Below the pieces are notes generated by a model that was given only the letters and a program-made list of their open reading frames with translations, did not search any database and had not been told where the DNA came from. A stretch of 64,000 nucleotides of DNA from Mycolicibacterium setense. Its GTDB lineage: Bacteria; Actinomycetota; Actinomycetes; Mycobacteriales; Mycobacteriaceae. This document shows, piece after piece, positions 19,165 through 28,820 of this stretch. Each line of letters begins with the position of its first letter. The first letter of the stretch is position 1. The stretch spans positions 1-64,000 of the forward strand of contig NZ_JTJW01000009.1 in assembly GCF_000805385.1 (NCBI RefSeq). The letters are read 5' to 3'. The translations under genes and the position numbers were made by a program.

Positions 19165-21225
19165 TCAGTCGACGTCCATCGAGCCCGGGGCAGTTTTGGA
19201 GACCTGCACCAGGAACTCGTAGTTGGTCTTGGTCTTGCGCAGCTGGCTCATCAGGAGATCGATGGCCTGGTGACTGTCGAGGCCCGAGAGCACGCGGCGC
19301 AGCTTGTGCACGATGGCGAACTCGTCCGGGCTGAGCAGCAGCTCGTCCTTGCGGGTGCCGGACGGGTTGACGTCGACCGCGGGGAACACCCGGCGCTCGG
19401 CGATCTTGCGGTCCAGCTTGAGCTCGGCGTTACCGGTGCCCTTGAACTCCTCGAAGATCACGGTGTCACCGGTCGAGCCGGTCTCCACCATGGCCGTGGC
19501 GATGATGGTCAGCGAGCCGCCGTGCTCGATGTTGCGGGCGGCGCCGAGGAAACGCTTCGGCGGGTACAGCGCGGTCGAGTCCACACCACCGGACAGGATG
19601 CGGCCCGAAGCAGGCGACGCGTTGTTGTACGCGCGTCCCAGACGGGTGATCGAGTCGAGCAGAACGACCACGTCTTTGCCCTGCTCGACCAGGCGCTTGG
19701 CCCGCTCGATCGCCAGCTCGGCGGCCTGGGTGTGGTCTGACGGCGGACGGTCGAAGGTCGAGGCGATGACCTCGCCCTTCACCGAACGCTGCATGTCGGT
19801 GACCTCTTCCGGACGCTCGTCGACGAGCACCACCATGAGGTGGCATTCCGGGTTGTTGCGGGTGATCGCGTTGGCGATGTCCTGCATGATCGTGGTCTTG
19901 CCGGCCTTGGGCGGCGACACGATCAGGGCACGCTGTCCCTTACCGATCGGCATGATCAGGTCGATGACACGGGTGGTCAGCCGCTCGGGAGTGGTCTCAA
20001 GACGCAGCCGCTGATTCGGGTAGAGCGGCGTCAGCTTGGTGAAATCAGGCCGGTTCTTGGCTGCCTCGACCGGACCGCCGTTGACGCTGTCCAGGCGCAC
20101 CAGCGGGTTGAACTTCTGCCGCGGGTTGTTGCCACCGCTGTCGCCTTCGCGCGCCACCCGGACCGCACCGGTGACCGCGTCACCACGGCGCAGACCGTTC
20201 TTGCGCACCATGTTCATGGACACGTAGACATCGTTCGGCCCGGCCAGGTAACCCGACGTGCGGACGAATGCGTAGTTGTCCAGGACATCGAGGATGCCGG
20301 CGACGGGTTGGACGACGTCGTCCTCGCGCAGCTCGGTCTCGTTACCGCCCTCGCCGCCACGCTCTCCCCGGCGGCGACGGTCGCGGTCGCGGAACCGGCG
20401 ACCGCGGCGACCCTGACGGCCATCGCCATCGCCGTCATCATCGTTGTTGCCCGAGGAGTTACCGCCCCGGTTCTGCTGGTTGTCCTGCTGATCGGACTGG
20501 TCGCGAGCCTGACCCTTGTCCTGCTTCTGGTCGCGCCTGTCGTCCTGCTTGTTCTCGCCCTGCTTGTTCTCACCCTCGGACTGCTCGCGCTTCTCGCGGC
20601 GTTCCTGGCGGTCGCGCTTGTCCTGCCGGTCCTGCTTGGCGGGCCTTTCCTGCGGCTCGGCCTTGGCTTCCTTGGTGTCGGCCTCGGCGGCGGAGTCCGA
20701 CTTCGGCTCGACCTTGGCGGGCTCGTTGGATGCGTCGCTCTTGGCGGCCTCGTCCTTGACGGCCCCGCCCTTGGCGGCCTCGTCCTTGGCGGCGTCGACC
20801 GGCGCGGCGTCGGCGACCGGGGCGCCGGCCTGACGCGAGGAACCCCGACGCTCACGGCGACGGGCCGCGGGCTGCTCAGCGGCACCGGCGTCCGGCTGGA
20901 CGTCGGCGGCTTGTTGAGGCGCCGCGGTGGCACCGTTGGATTCGCCCCGATGGGCACGAATAGCTGCGATCAATTCACTCTTGCGCAAACCGGACGCGCC
21001 TTCAACACCGATTTCCTTGGCCAGGGCTCGCAGCTCAGGCAGCACCATGGTCGACAGCGACGCGGGCCGGGCGCTCGAAGCGCGCCGCGCGGTGTCCGTT
21101 CCGGGCGCAGAGGCAGCAGCCGGCGCTGTGGCGTCAGCGGTCGCAGTGCTTTCAGATGTCACGGCGTGCGGTAGATCCCCAGCGCCATTTGCGCTGTCAG
21201 CCGTGAAGAGGTCCGTATCTGTCAC
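19165..21225 (-). CDS. rho: Transcription termination factor Rho (long actinobacterial form)
   Basis: RNA-dependent helicase hexamer of 686 residues that ends transcription. Order: N-terminal helical SAP-like segment (LSTMVLPELRALAKEIGV, about 57-95), a long low-complexity insert rich in Asp, Lys, Gln, Asn and Arg (about 100-300), then the RNA-binding fold (TSGYLAGPNDVYVSMN) and ATPase with P-loop SPPKAGKTTIM and VVLLDSITRLGRAYN. The insert is absent from E. coli Rho (419 residues) but normal in high-GC actinobacteria, where it adds RNA binding. A 313-bp leader precedes it. Confidence 0.98.
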   Translation of the reverse strand: MTDTDLFTADSANGAGDLPHAVTSESTATADATAPAAASAPGTDTARRASSARPASLSTMVLPELRALAKEIGVEGASGLRKSELIAAIRAHRGESNGATAAPQQAADVQPDAGAAEQPAARRRERRGSSRQAGAPVADAAPVDAAKDEAAKGGAVKDEAAKSDASNEPAKVEPKSDSAAEADTKEAKAEPQERPAKQDRQDKRDRQERREKREQSEGENKQGENKQDDRRDQKQDKGQARDQSDQQDNQQNRGGNSSGNNDDDGDGDGRQGRRGRRFRDRDRRRRGERGGEGGNETELREDDVVQPVAGILDVLDNYAFVRTSGYLAGPNDVYVSMNMVRKNGLRRGDAVTGAVRVAREGDSGGNNPRQKFNPLVRLDSVNGGPVEAAKNRPDFTKLTPLYPNQRLRLETTPERLTTRVIDLIMPIGKGQRALIVSPPKAGKTTIMQDIANAITRNNPECHLMVVLVDERPEEVTDMQRSVKGEVIASTFDRPPSDHTQAAELAIERAKRLVEQGKDVVVLLDSITRLGRAYNNASPASGRILSGGVDSTALYPPKRFLGAARNIEHGGSLTIIATAMVETGSTGDTVIFEEFKGTGNAELKLDRKIAERRVFPAVDVNPSGTRKDELLLSPDEFAIVHKLRRVLSGLDSHQAIDLLMSQLRKTKTNYEFLVQVSKTAPGSMDVD

Positions 21226-21538
21226 GGATTTCCTTTCTTTCCCTCGCTCATCAAGTGGTGCGAGGGTTCCCCAAAGGTCGATGCGCGTTCAGCTGAACCG
21301 CTGACCGCGTAGCTCACACCGTCGCCTGCGCAACGGCGATCGCCAGGATTCGCCGATACACGGCGAACCGTCAGTCCACGAGTAGAACACAAGAAGATTG
21401 GGTGGTCGTCCTGGTGTCGACGCAGGCAGAGACCCTGCGAGTGCTGGACGAGAGCGAGAATATCTCGCTTTGGTGAAGTAATCAAGCAACGTCGACGCTG
21501 GGCGTGTGGCGTGCGCTTCTCCTTGTGCCGCTCAATCG
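21226..21538 (-). promoter_or_regulatory. rho promoter and leader region
   Basis: This 313-bp gap between thrB and rho has no credible gene; the only frames are short and Ser/Arg-rich. It should contain the rho promoter and 5' leader, a place where Rho autoregulation occurs in other bacteria. I see no clear hairpin or known riboswitch. Confidence 0.4.
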
Positions 21539-22486
21539 TCAGTTCCTGGCGGCCACACCCGACGTCCAGCGGACGCCTGCTCCGACCGACATTTCTCTGA
21601 CGGTGAACCCGTTGGCGGTGCCGTAATCCATGGCCTCATCAGGCAATCCCACCTGAGAACTGAGCCCGAGAACCGTAGGTCCGGCTCCGGACAACACCGC
21701 TGCCACCCCATAACGCCGCAGCAATTGCAGGTATTCCGCCGAGGCGGGCATCGCCGCCGCGCGTTGTGGCTGATGCAACACGTCTTGCGTGGCGGCCATC
21801 AACAGATCCGGGCGCTCACTCAACGCCACGACCAGCAGGGCCGCGCGGCTGAGATTGAACCGCGCGTCGACGTGGCTCACCTGCTCCGGCAGCACTGCGC
21901 GGGTCTCGGCGGTGGACGACCGCTGCTGCGGAACAGCGGGGAACAGCCGGATGTCCGGGTGAACCCGGATCGGCGCCGCACGGTAGCGCGGCCGCCCATC
22001 GTCGTCGGCCTCGGTCCACGAGACCACCGCCCCGCCCAGAACAGCCGCGGCGGCATTGTCCGGATGCCCTTCGAACTCACTGGACAGCTGGATCAGCTGG
22101 TCCGTGCTCATCGGATCCGAACCTGCTTGCGCCACAAGGCCATTGACAACAGCGAGACCACCCACAACTGCGGCGGCCGATGACCCGAGCCCGCGCGAAT
22201 GCGGAATCTCGTTGCGGCACCGAACAATCAGCCCGGCGGCGCGATGACCGGTGGCCGCCAGACCCGCCTCGATGGCCCGTACCACCAGATGCGTCGCATC
22301 AAGCGGAACCTGGCCTGCACCCTCACCCTCGACCTCCAGCCGAAGGCCGGATTCGGTTGTCTCGACGATGATTTCGTCGTAAAGGCTCAACGCGAGCCCC
22401 AGGCTGTCGAAGCCTGGACCGAGGTTGGCACTGGACGCGGCGACGACAGCAGAGGCCGTGATCCCGGCGGGCAGGGTCTGATTCAC
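21539..22486 (-). CDS. thrB: Homoserine kinase
   Basis: GHMP-family kinase of 315 residues that phosphorylates homoserine for threonine synthesis. The ATP loop IPHSRGLGSSAAAVVGG is clear, together with the N-terminal SSANLGPGFDSLGLALS and the C-terminal VLSGAGPTVLGL. It starts 5 bp after the thrC stop and ends the argS-lysA-hom-thrC-thrB run. Confidence 0.97.
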   Translation of the reverse strand: MNQTLPAGITASAVVAASSANLGPGFDSLGLALSLYDEIIVETTESGLRLEVEGEGAGQVPLDATHLVVRAIEAGLAATGHRAAGLIVRCRNEIPHSRGLGSSAAAVVGGLAVVNGLVAQAGSDPMSTDQLIQLSSEFEGHPDNAAAAVLGGAVVSWTEADDDGRPRYRAAPIRVHPDIRLFPAVPQQRSSTAETRAVLPEQVSHVDARFNLSRAALLVVALSERPDLLMAATQDVLHQPQRAAAMPASAEYLQLLRRYGVAAVLSGAGPTVLGLSSQVGLPDEAMDYGTANGFTVREMSVGAGVRWTSGVAARN

Positions 22487-22491
22487 CAGGC

Positions 22492-23592
22492 TCAGACCAG
22501 TCCGAGTTTGGCGACGACGGCAACCGGATCGACCGGAACCGCGGTGACGGTGGGCATGTCCTTGAGCGCGGTGTCGGGGTCCTTGAGGCCGTTGCCGGTG
22601 ACGGTGCAGACCACCGTCGAACCGCGCTTGACCCAGCCGTCCTCGATCGACTTGAGCAGACCGGCCACGCTGGCCGCCGACGCCGGCTCGACGAACACGC
22701 CCTCGCTGCGGGCGATCAGGTGATACGCCGCAAGGATCTCATCATCGGTGGCCGCCAGGAACCGGCCCTTGGACTGCTGCTGGGCCTCGACCGCTCCCGA
22801 CCACGACGCCGGCGAACCGATCCGGATCGCAGTGGCGATGGTCTCGGGCTCCTTGACAGGCTCACCGAGCACCAGCGGCGCGGCTCCGGCCGCCTGAGTA
22901 CCGAGCATGCGCGGCAGCCGGTTCGTCAGACCGTCGCGGTGGTACTCGGTGTAGCCCTTCCAGTACGCGGTGATGTTGCCCGCGTTGCCCACCGGCAGCG
23001 CGTGCACGTCCGGGGCACTGCCCAGGGCGTCGACGATCTCGAACGCGGCGGTCTTCTGCCCCTCGATGCGGTACGGGTTGACCGAGTTCACCAGGGCGAT
23101 GGTCGGGAAGTCCGCGGTGATCTTGCGGGCCAGCTCCAGGCAGTCGTCGAAGTTGCCGTCGACCTGAATGATCTTGGCGCCGTACATGACCGCCTGCGCC
23201 AGCTTGCCCATCGCGATCTTGCCCTGCGGGATCAGCACCGCACAGGTGATGCCGGCCTGCGCGGCGTAGGCCGCCGCCGACGCCGAGGTGTTGCCGGTGG
23301 ACGCGCACAGCACGGCTTCCTGGCCGCGTGCCAGCGACTCGGTGACCGCCACAGTCATGCCGCGGTCCTTGAACGAGCCGGTCGGGTTGAGCCCCTCGAC
23401 CTTGAGATGCACTGTGCAACCGGTGAGTTCGCTCAGGCGCTTGGCATGGATCAGCGGCGTGCCACCCTCAAGCAGGGTGATCGGCGTCCAGTTGTCACCG
23501 ACCGGCAGTCGATCGCGGTAGGCCTCGATCAATCCCGGCCAGGGCCGGTGCACCGGCCCTGCGCTGGTCTTTGGGTGAGTCCCGGGATTCAT
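22492..23592 (-). CDS. thrC: Threonine synthase
   Basis: PLP enzyme of 366 residues converting phosphohomoserine to threonine. The PLP lysine lies in NPTGSFKDRGMTVAV, the phosphate loop is GNAGNITAYWKG, and TGNGLKDPD is near the C-terminus. The ATG at 23592 (MNPGTHP) overlaps the hom stop as ATGA, so the two are translationally coupled. The longer frame runs back through hom and is rejected. Confidence 0.97.
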   Translation of the reverse strand: MNPGTHPKTSAGPVHRPWPGLIEAYRDRLPVGDNWTPITLLEGGTPLIHAKRLSELTGCTVHLKVEGLNPTGSFKDRGMTVAVTESLARGQEAVLCASTGNTSASAAAYAAQAGITCAVLIPQGKIAMGKLAQAVMYGAKIIQVDGNFDDCLELARKITADFPTIALVNSVNPYRIEGQKTAAFEIVDALGSAPDVHALPVGNAGNITAYWKGYTEYHRDGLTNRLPRMLGTQAAGAAPLVLGEPVKEPETIATAIRIGSPASWSGAVEAQQQSKGRFLAATDDEILAAYHLIARSEGVFVEPASAASVAGLLKSIEDGWVKRGSTVVCTVTGNGLKDPDTALKDMPTVTAVPVDPVAVVAKLGLV

Positions 23593-24908
23593 GCGTTCGT
23601 TCCTTCCATGCGCAGCACGCTGTTGATGGTCTGCACCACGTCGAGATCGGCCAGCGCCTCGACGGTCTCCGAGAGCGCGGCATCGGTGGCCTGGTGGGTC
23701 ACCACGACGATGCGTGCGCCACACGGCTGCCCGCCCTCGTCGACCATGCCCTCCTGGCGCACCTCGGCGATGCTGACCTCGCGCTTGGCGAATTCGGCCG
23801 CCACGGCGGACAACACACCGGGCCGGTCCGAGACGTTCATGTTGACGTAGTAGCGGGTCGGGATGAATCCGATCGGGGCGATCGGCAGCTTGGCGTACTT
23901 GGACTCGCGCGGACCACGGCCACCCTGGACCCGGTTGCGCGCGGCCATCACGACATCACCCATCACCGCCGACGCGGTCGGCGCTCCCCCGGCACCCTGG
24001 CCGTAGAACATCAGCCGGCCGGCCGCCTCGGCCTCGACCACCACGGCGTTGAAGGCACCGTTCACCGACGCCAGCGGGTGCGTCAGGGGCACCAGCGCCG
24101 GGTAGACGCGCGCCGAAACACGTTGCTTGCCTTCATCACTGGTCAGCCGCTCACAGATGGCCAGCAGTTTGATGGTGCAGCCAAGGGCGCGGGCGGACTC
24201 GAAGTCGGCGGCACTCACCTTGGTGATGCCTTCGCGGTAGACGTCGTCGGCAGTGACCCTCGTGTGAAACGCGATGGAGGCGAGGATGGCCGCCTTGGCC
24301 GCGGCGTCGTAACCCTCGACATCGGCGGTGGGATCAGCCTCGGCATAACCCAGCGCGCTGGCGTCGGCCAGCGCGGAGTTGTAATCGGCTCCGGTGCTGT
24401 CCATCTCGGACAGGATGTAGTTGGTGGTGCCGTTGACGATGCCGGCCACCCGCAGCACGGTGTCACCGGCCAGCGACTGGGTCAGCGGCCGGATCACCGG
24501 GATGGCGCCGGCCACCGCAGCCTCGAAATACAGGTCGACGCGCGCTTTTTCGGCGGCCTGCGCCAGCTCCCCGGTGGACTGCGCCATCAGGGCCTTGTTG
24601 GCGGTGACCACCGACTTGCCCTGCTCGAGGGCGGCCAGGATGGCCTTGCGGGCCGGCTTCACCGGGCCCATCAGCTCCACCACGATGTCGACGTCGTCCC
24701 GCGACACCAGCTCGACGATGTCGTCGGTCAGCAGATCCTTGGGCACGCCGCGGTCGCCGGAGACGTTGCGTACGCCGATGCCACGCACCTCGAGGGGGGC
24801 ACCGATGCGCGCCGCGAGATCGGCAGCGCTCTCGTTGATGATGCGCACCACTTCGCTGCCGACGTTGCCCAGCCCCAGCACCGCGACACCGATGGGCTTT
24901 TCACTCAT
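23589..24908 (-). CDS. hom: Homoserine dehydrogenase
   Basis: NAD(P)-dependent enzyme of 439 residues reducing aspartate semialdehyde to homoserine. Rossmann motif VAVLGLGNVGSEVV, catalytic region with GYAEADPTADVEGYDAAAK, and a C-terminal ACT domain (YYVNMNVSDRPGVLSAVAAE) for threonine feedback inhibition. The ATG at 24908 overlaps the lysA stop by 4 bp. Confidence 0.97.
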   Translation of the reverse strand: MSEKPIGVAVLGLGNVGSEVVRIINESAADLAARIGAPLEVRGIGVRNVSGDRGVPKDLLTDDIVELVSRDDVDIVVELMGPVKPARKAILAALEQGKSVVTANKALMAQSTGELAQAAEKARVDLYFEAAVAGAIPVIRPLTQSLAGDTVLRVAGIVNGTTNYILSEMDSTGADYNSALADASALGYAEADPTADVEGYDAAAKAAILASIAFHTRVTADDVYREGITKVSAADFESARALGCTIKLLAICERLTSDEGKQRVSARVYPALVPLTHPLASVNGAFNAVVVEAEAAGRLMFYGQGAGGAPTASAVMGDVVMAARNRVQGGRGPRESKYAKLPIAPIGFIPTRYYVNMNVSDRPGVLSAVAAEFAKREVSIAEVRQEGMVDEGGQPCGARIVVVTHQATDAALSETVEALADLDVVQTINSVLRMEGTNA

Positions 24909-26329
24909 TGACCACTCACCTCCAGGCTCAACAGATCGTCGACAGTCTCCCGACGGAGCACCAACCGCGCCTTGCCGCCCTTGACGGCCACCACGGCAGG
25001 TCGGCACAGCAGGTTGTACCGGCTCGACATCGAGTAGCAGTACGCGCCGGTGGCGGCGACTGCCAGCAGGTCACCGGGAGCGATGTCATCGGACACCCAG
25101 GTGTCACGGACCACGATATCGCCGGTCTCGCAATGCTTTCCGACAATGCGGGCCAGCACGGCGGGCGCCTCGCTGGTGCGCGAGACCAGGCGGGCGTCGT
25201 ATTCGGCGTCGTACAGTGCGGGGCGGATGTTGTCGCTCATTCCACCGTCAACACTCACATAGCGGCGCTGCGCGGTGGCGCTGATCGCCACATCTTTGAC
25301 GGTCCCCACCTCGTAGAGCGTGATGGTGCCGGGCCCGGCGATGGCGCGACCCGGTTCCACCACCAGTTTGGGAGCGGGAAGCCCGACGGCCTCGGACTCG
25401 CTGCGCACGATGGCCAGCAGCTTGTCGGCAAGCTCCTTCATCGGCGGCGGATCATCCTCGGGCACATAGGAAATGCCCAGACCACCGCCGAGATCGATCA
25501 CGGACATCTGCGACGTCTTCTCGACACCGAACTCGGAGACCACGTCGCGCAGCAGGCCGATCACCCGGTGAGCGGCGACCTCGAACCCGGCGACGTCGAA
25601 GATCTGGCTGCCGATGTGGCTGTGCAATCCGACCAGCCGCAGATTGTCGGTCGCGAAAACCTTGCGCACCGCATCCATCGCCGCGCCGCTGGCCAGTGAC
25701 AGCCCGAACTTCTGGTCCTCGTGGGCGGTGGAGATGAACTCGTGGGTGTGGGCCTCCACGCCGGGCGTGACCCGCACCAGCACGTCCTGGACGATGCCGG
25801 CCGCTCCGGCGATGGCATCCAGACGCTCGATCTCGATCTCGGAGTCGAGCACGATGTGCCCGACCCCGGCCTTGACCGCCGTCGTCAGCTCGTCGACCGA
25901 TTTGTTGTTGCCGTGCACGGTGATTCGCTCCGGCGGGAAATCGGCGCGCAGTGCCACCGCCAGCTCGCCGCCGGTCGCCACGTCCAACGAGAGGCCTTCG
26001 GCGTTGACCCAGCGGGCGATCTCCGTGCACAGGAACGCCTTGGAGGCGTAATGCACGTGCTCACCGCCACCGAATGCCGCGGCGATGTCACGGCAGCGGG
26101 ACCGGAAATCGTCCTCGTCGATCACGAACAACGGGGTGCCGTATTCGGCCGCCAACTGCGTGACCGGCACTCCGGCGATCGAGACCACACCGTCGTCGCC
26201 ACGAATCAGGTTGCGCGGCCATACATTCGGCGCCAGCAGCATGATCTCGCCGGGGCTCTGCGGCTTGGCGGGCGCGCCGGGATGGTGGACCTCTTCGGCG
26301 TGTCGCGGGCCGGCGGGGTGCGCGTTCAC
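24905..26329 (-). CDS. lysA: Diaminopimelate decarboxylase
   Basis: PLP enzyme of 474 residues that converts meso-diaminopimelate to lysine. The alanine-racemase-type barrel carries the PLP lysine in HVHYASKAFLCTE, the phosphate-binding LGGGLGISY, and the CESGD-like motif KHCETGDIVVRD in the C-terminal barrel. The start is a GTG at 26329 whose GTGA overlaps the argS stop. An ATG about 30 codons in (MLLAPNVW) is an alternative. Confidence 0.97.
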   Translation of the reverse strand: MNAHPAGPRHAEEVHHPGAPAKPQSPGEIMLLAPNVWPRNLIRGDDGVVSIAGVPVTQLAAEYGTPLFVIDEDDFRSRCRDIAAAFGGGEHVHYASKAFLCTEIARWVNAEGLSLDVATGGELAVALRADFPPERITVHGNNKSVDELTTAVKAGVGHIVLDSEIEIERLDAIAGAAGIVQDVLVRVTPGVEAHTHEFISTAHEDQKFGLSLASGAAMDAVRKVFATDNLRLVGLHSHIGSQIFDVAGFEVAAHRVIGLLRDVVSEFGVEKTSQMSVIDLGGGLGISYVPEDDPPPMKELADKLLAIVRSESEAVGLPAPKLVVEPGRAIAGPGTITLYEVGTVKDVAISATAQRRYVSVDGGMSDNIRPALYDAEYDARLVSRTSEAPAVLARIVGKHCETGDIVVRDTWVSDDIAPGDLLAVAATGAYCYSMSSRYNLLCRPAVVAVKGGKARLVLRRETVDDLLSLEVSGQ

Positions 26330-27975
26330 ATGCGCTCCGGGGCGGTGACACCGAGGATGGCCAAGCCGTTGGCAATCACCTGCCGGGTGGCTTCACACAG
26401 CGCCAGGCGTGCGGAATTGAGCTCCCCTGGGTCTTCATCGCCCTGCGGCAGCACCCGGCAGGCGTCGTAGAACCGGTGGTAGTCGCCGGCCAGGTCTTCC
26501 AGGTACCGGCACACCCGGTGTGGTTCACGCAGTTCGGCAGCAGTCTTGAGCACCCGGGGGAACTCGCCGAGGTTGCGGATCAGGATGCCCTCTTTGTCGT
26601 GGGTCAGCAGATCCAAGTGAGCGGTATCCGCGGTGACCCCCAGATCGGCGGCATTACGGGCCAGCGCCGACAGTCGCGCGTGCGCGTATTGCACGTAGTA
26701 GACCGGGTTTTCGCTGGACGCACTGGACCACAGCGCCAGATCGATGTCGATCGGGGTGTCCACCGACGAGCGAATCAGTGAATACCGGGAGGCGTCGACG
26801 CCGATGGCCTCGACCAGATCGTCGAGGGTGATGACGGTGCCGGCGCGCTTGCTCATGCGCACCGGCTGGCCGTCGCGGACCAGATTGACCATCTGGCCGA
26901 TGAGCACCTCGACGGTGTCCGGGTTGTCGCCCAGCGCCGCGGCAGCGGCCTTCAGTCGCGCGATGTAGCCGTGGTGGTCGGCGCCGAGCATGTAGATGCA
27001 CAGGTCGAATCCGCGCTGACGCTTGTCCAGGTAGTACGCCAGGTCGCCGGCGATGTAGGCCGCGTTGCCGTCGCTCTTGATGACGACACGGTCCTTGTCA
27101 TCACCGAACTCGGTGGTGCGCAACCAGGTTGCGCCGTCCTTCTCGTAGATGTTGCCGGTCTCGCGCAGCTTCGCGATGGCCTGATCGACACGGCCGGAGG
27201 TGTGCATGGAATCTTCGTGGGTGTACACGTCGAAGTCGGTGCCGAACTCGTGCAGCGATTCCTTGATGTGGGTGAACATCAGGTCCACACCGATCGCGCG
27301 GAAGGTCTCCTGCTGCTCGTCGGCGGGCAGGCTCATCGCGTCGGGACGCTTGGCCAGCACGGACGCGGCGATGTCGTTGATGTAGGTACCGGCGTAGCCG
27401 TCCTCTGGGGCCGGCTCTCCCTTGGCCGCGGCAACCAATGAGCGGGCGAACCGGTCGATCTGGGCGCCGTGGTCGTTGAAGTAGTACTCGCGGGTGACAT
27501 CGGCGCCCTGAGTGGTCAGCAGCCGGCCCAGCGCGTCGCCCACCGCAGCCCAGCGAGTCCCGCCGATGTGGATCGGTCCGGTCGGGTTGGCCGAGACGAA
27601 CTCCAGGTTGACCTTCTCGTTCAGCTCGGTGGAGTTGCCGTACTTGTCCGCCGCGGCCAGCACGTTGGTGACGATGACGCCCTGCGCGGAGGCCTCGATG
27701 CGCAGGTTCACGAAGCCCGGGCCGGCGACCTCGGCGGCGGCGATACCGTCGGCCGCGGTCAGCGCGGTGGCCAGCCAGCCGGCCAGCTCGCGCGGATTGA
27801 CGCCGACCTTCTTACCGAGCTGCAGCGCGAGGTTGGTCGCGTAGTCGCCGTGCTCGAGGTTGCGGGGACGCTCGACCGTGACGGTGTCGGGCAACGCGGC
27901 GGTGTCCAGGTCGTGTTCGGTGAGCACTGCGGCGGCAGTAGCCTTGAGCAGCTCTGCAAGGTCGGCGGGGGTCAC
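26326..27975 (-). CDS. argS: Arginyl-tRNA synthetase
   Basis: Class I aminoacyl-tRNA synthetase of 549 residues. HIGH-like NPTGPIHIGGTRWA, KMSKS-like VRMSKRAGTVITLDDL, an N-terminal Arg-tRNA-binding domain (about 1-90) and the C-terminal DALR anticodon domain are visible. It heads the argS-lysA-hom-thrC-thrB run and lies 105 bp from a divergent tRNA-Arg gene, one of its own substrates. Confidence 0.98.
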   Translation of the reverse strand: MTPADLAELLKATAAAVLTEHDLDTAALPDTVTVERPRNLEHGDYATNLALQLGKKVGVNPRELAGWLATALTAADGIAAAEVAGPGFVNLRIEASAQGVIVTNVLAAADKYGNSTELNEKVNLEFVSANPTGPIHIGGTRWAAVGDALGRLLTTQGADVTREYYFNDHGAQIDRFARSLVAAAKGEPAPEDGYAGTYINDIAASVLAKRPDAMSLPADEQQETFRAIGVDLMFTHIKESLHEFGTDFDVYTHEDSMHTSGRVDQAIAKLRETGNIYEKDGATWLRTTEFGDDKDRVVIKSDGNAAYIAGDLAYYLDKRQRGFDLCIYMLGADHHGYIARLKAAAAALGDNPDTVEVLIGQMVNLVRDGQPVRMSKRAGTVITLDDLVEAIGVDASRYSLIRSSVDTPIDIDLALWSSASSENPVYYVQYAHARLSALARNAADLGVTADTAHLDLLTHDKEGILIRNLGEFPRVLKTAAELREPHRVCRYLEDLAGDYHRFYDACRVLPQGDEDPGELNSARLALCEATRQVIANGLAILGVTAPERM

Positions 27976-28080
27976 GAGGGTCCATCCTATGGTCTGGGGT
28001 CCCCGCGCCCCGAATCCGTATTCGCTCGCCTATGCGCTACGCTATCCAAGCCCAATCGGCGCAGCTGGCATCCAGCCCGC

Positions 28081-28153
28081 GCCCCCGTAGCTCAGGGGAT
28101 AGAGCGTCTGCCTCCGGAGCAGAAGGCCGCAGGTTCGAATCCTGCCGGGGGCA
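28081..28153 (+). tRNA. tRNA-Arg (anticodon CCG)
   Basis: A complete 73-nt cloverleaf: acceptor GCCCCCG/CGGGGGC plus discriminator A, D-arm GCTCAGGGGATAGAGC, anticodon stem-loop TCTGC-CTCCGGA-GCAGA with anticodon CCG, and T-arm GCAGG-TTCGAAT-CCTGC. No CCA is encoded. It marks the left border of the accessory island; a degraded copy of its 3' part lies at 30302-30332. Confidence 0.97.
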
Positions 28154-28820
28154 CTGTAACTAGCAGAATCGAAAGACCTGCTAGGCAGCACTTTCCGAGG
28201 TTGCTACAAGTGTCATACCCAGCCGCCCATCTATCCGATTCTGGTTTGCCCTAGTCGAATCAGTTTGCTGGTACCGTCCCTCGTTGGGTCGCGAACTTCA
28301 CGCACTTTCGCTACAGGACGAACCCCGCCGGGGCCCGACCACTTGGCGCGTATCTGCTCTGGATACCTGCGGATAACCCTCCGGAATGGAAATCGAACGC
28401 TCCGCGATCCCGGTGCCGTCAGAAGTCGCCGCTGGTTTCAAGCGCCGCCAACTCGCGCACGAGGATGCCGAACGGGTTCAACATCAGTGCCGGAATACGG
28501 CCCACCCGACACCTGCGATTGGCACCCGGACCGTCATGACCGTGCCGCCATCGAACGCGGGTTCGATTCGGGCTCCGCGGAACTGAGTGGATGACCGGTG
28601 CAGATTGCTGGCTTTGGCGCGCAGCGCGGCTCTCGCAGTTGTCGGCGCGTCAAGCCACTGCCCGAACCGAGTACGCCAAGCACTGCCCCGAAGGGGCGGA
28701 TGTGCCGTTTCGCATCAGTCGTGTCAAGGCGACTGTCCAGTCTGCGAAACCTCGACAACACTCTCGTGGGCAGTGGGAGAATCAGCGTCGCCGGTAAGTG
28801 GCACGGCCCAGGAGGCGGAA
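28154..28820 (+). other. Island entry region without a recognisable gene
   Basis: In these 667 bp after tRNA-Arg I find no ORF with convincing codon usage. Frames at 28265-28594 and 28386-28586 are open but have no start signal or recognisable motif. It may be decayed integrase or element-end sequence; no tyrosine-recombinase motif could be made out. Confidence 0.4.

Noticed and set aside
21289..21489. 66-codon frame in the rho leader as a regulatory peptide
   Set aside because: No ribosome site or conserved features visible; could only be kept with comparative data.
28587..28820. 78 extra N-terminal codons for the 338-residue membrane protein
   Set aside because: Codon character changes and a strong GGAGG site lies right before the ATG at 28821.
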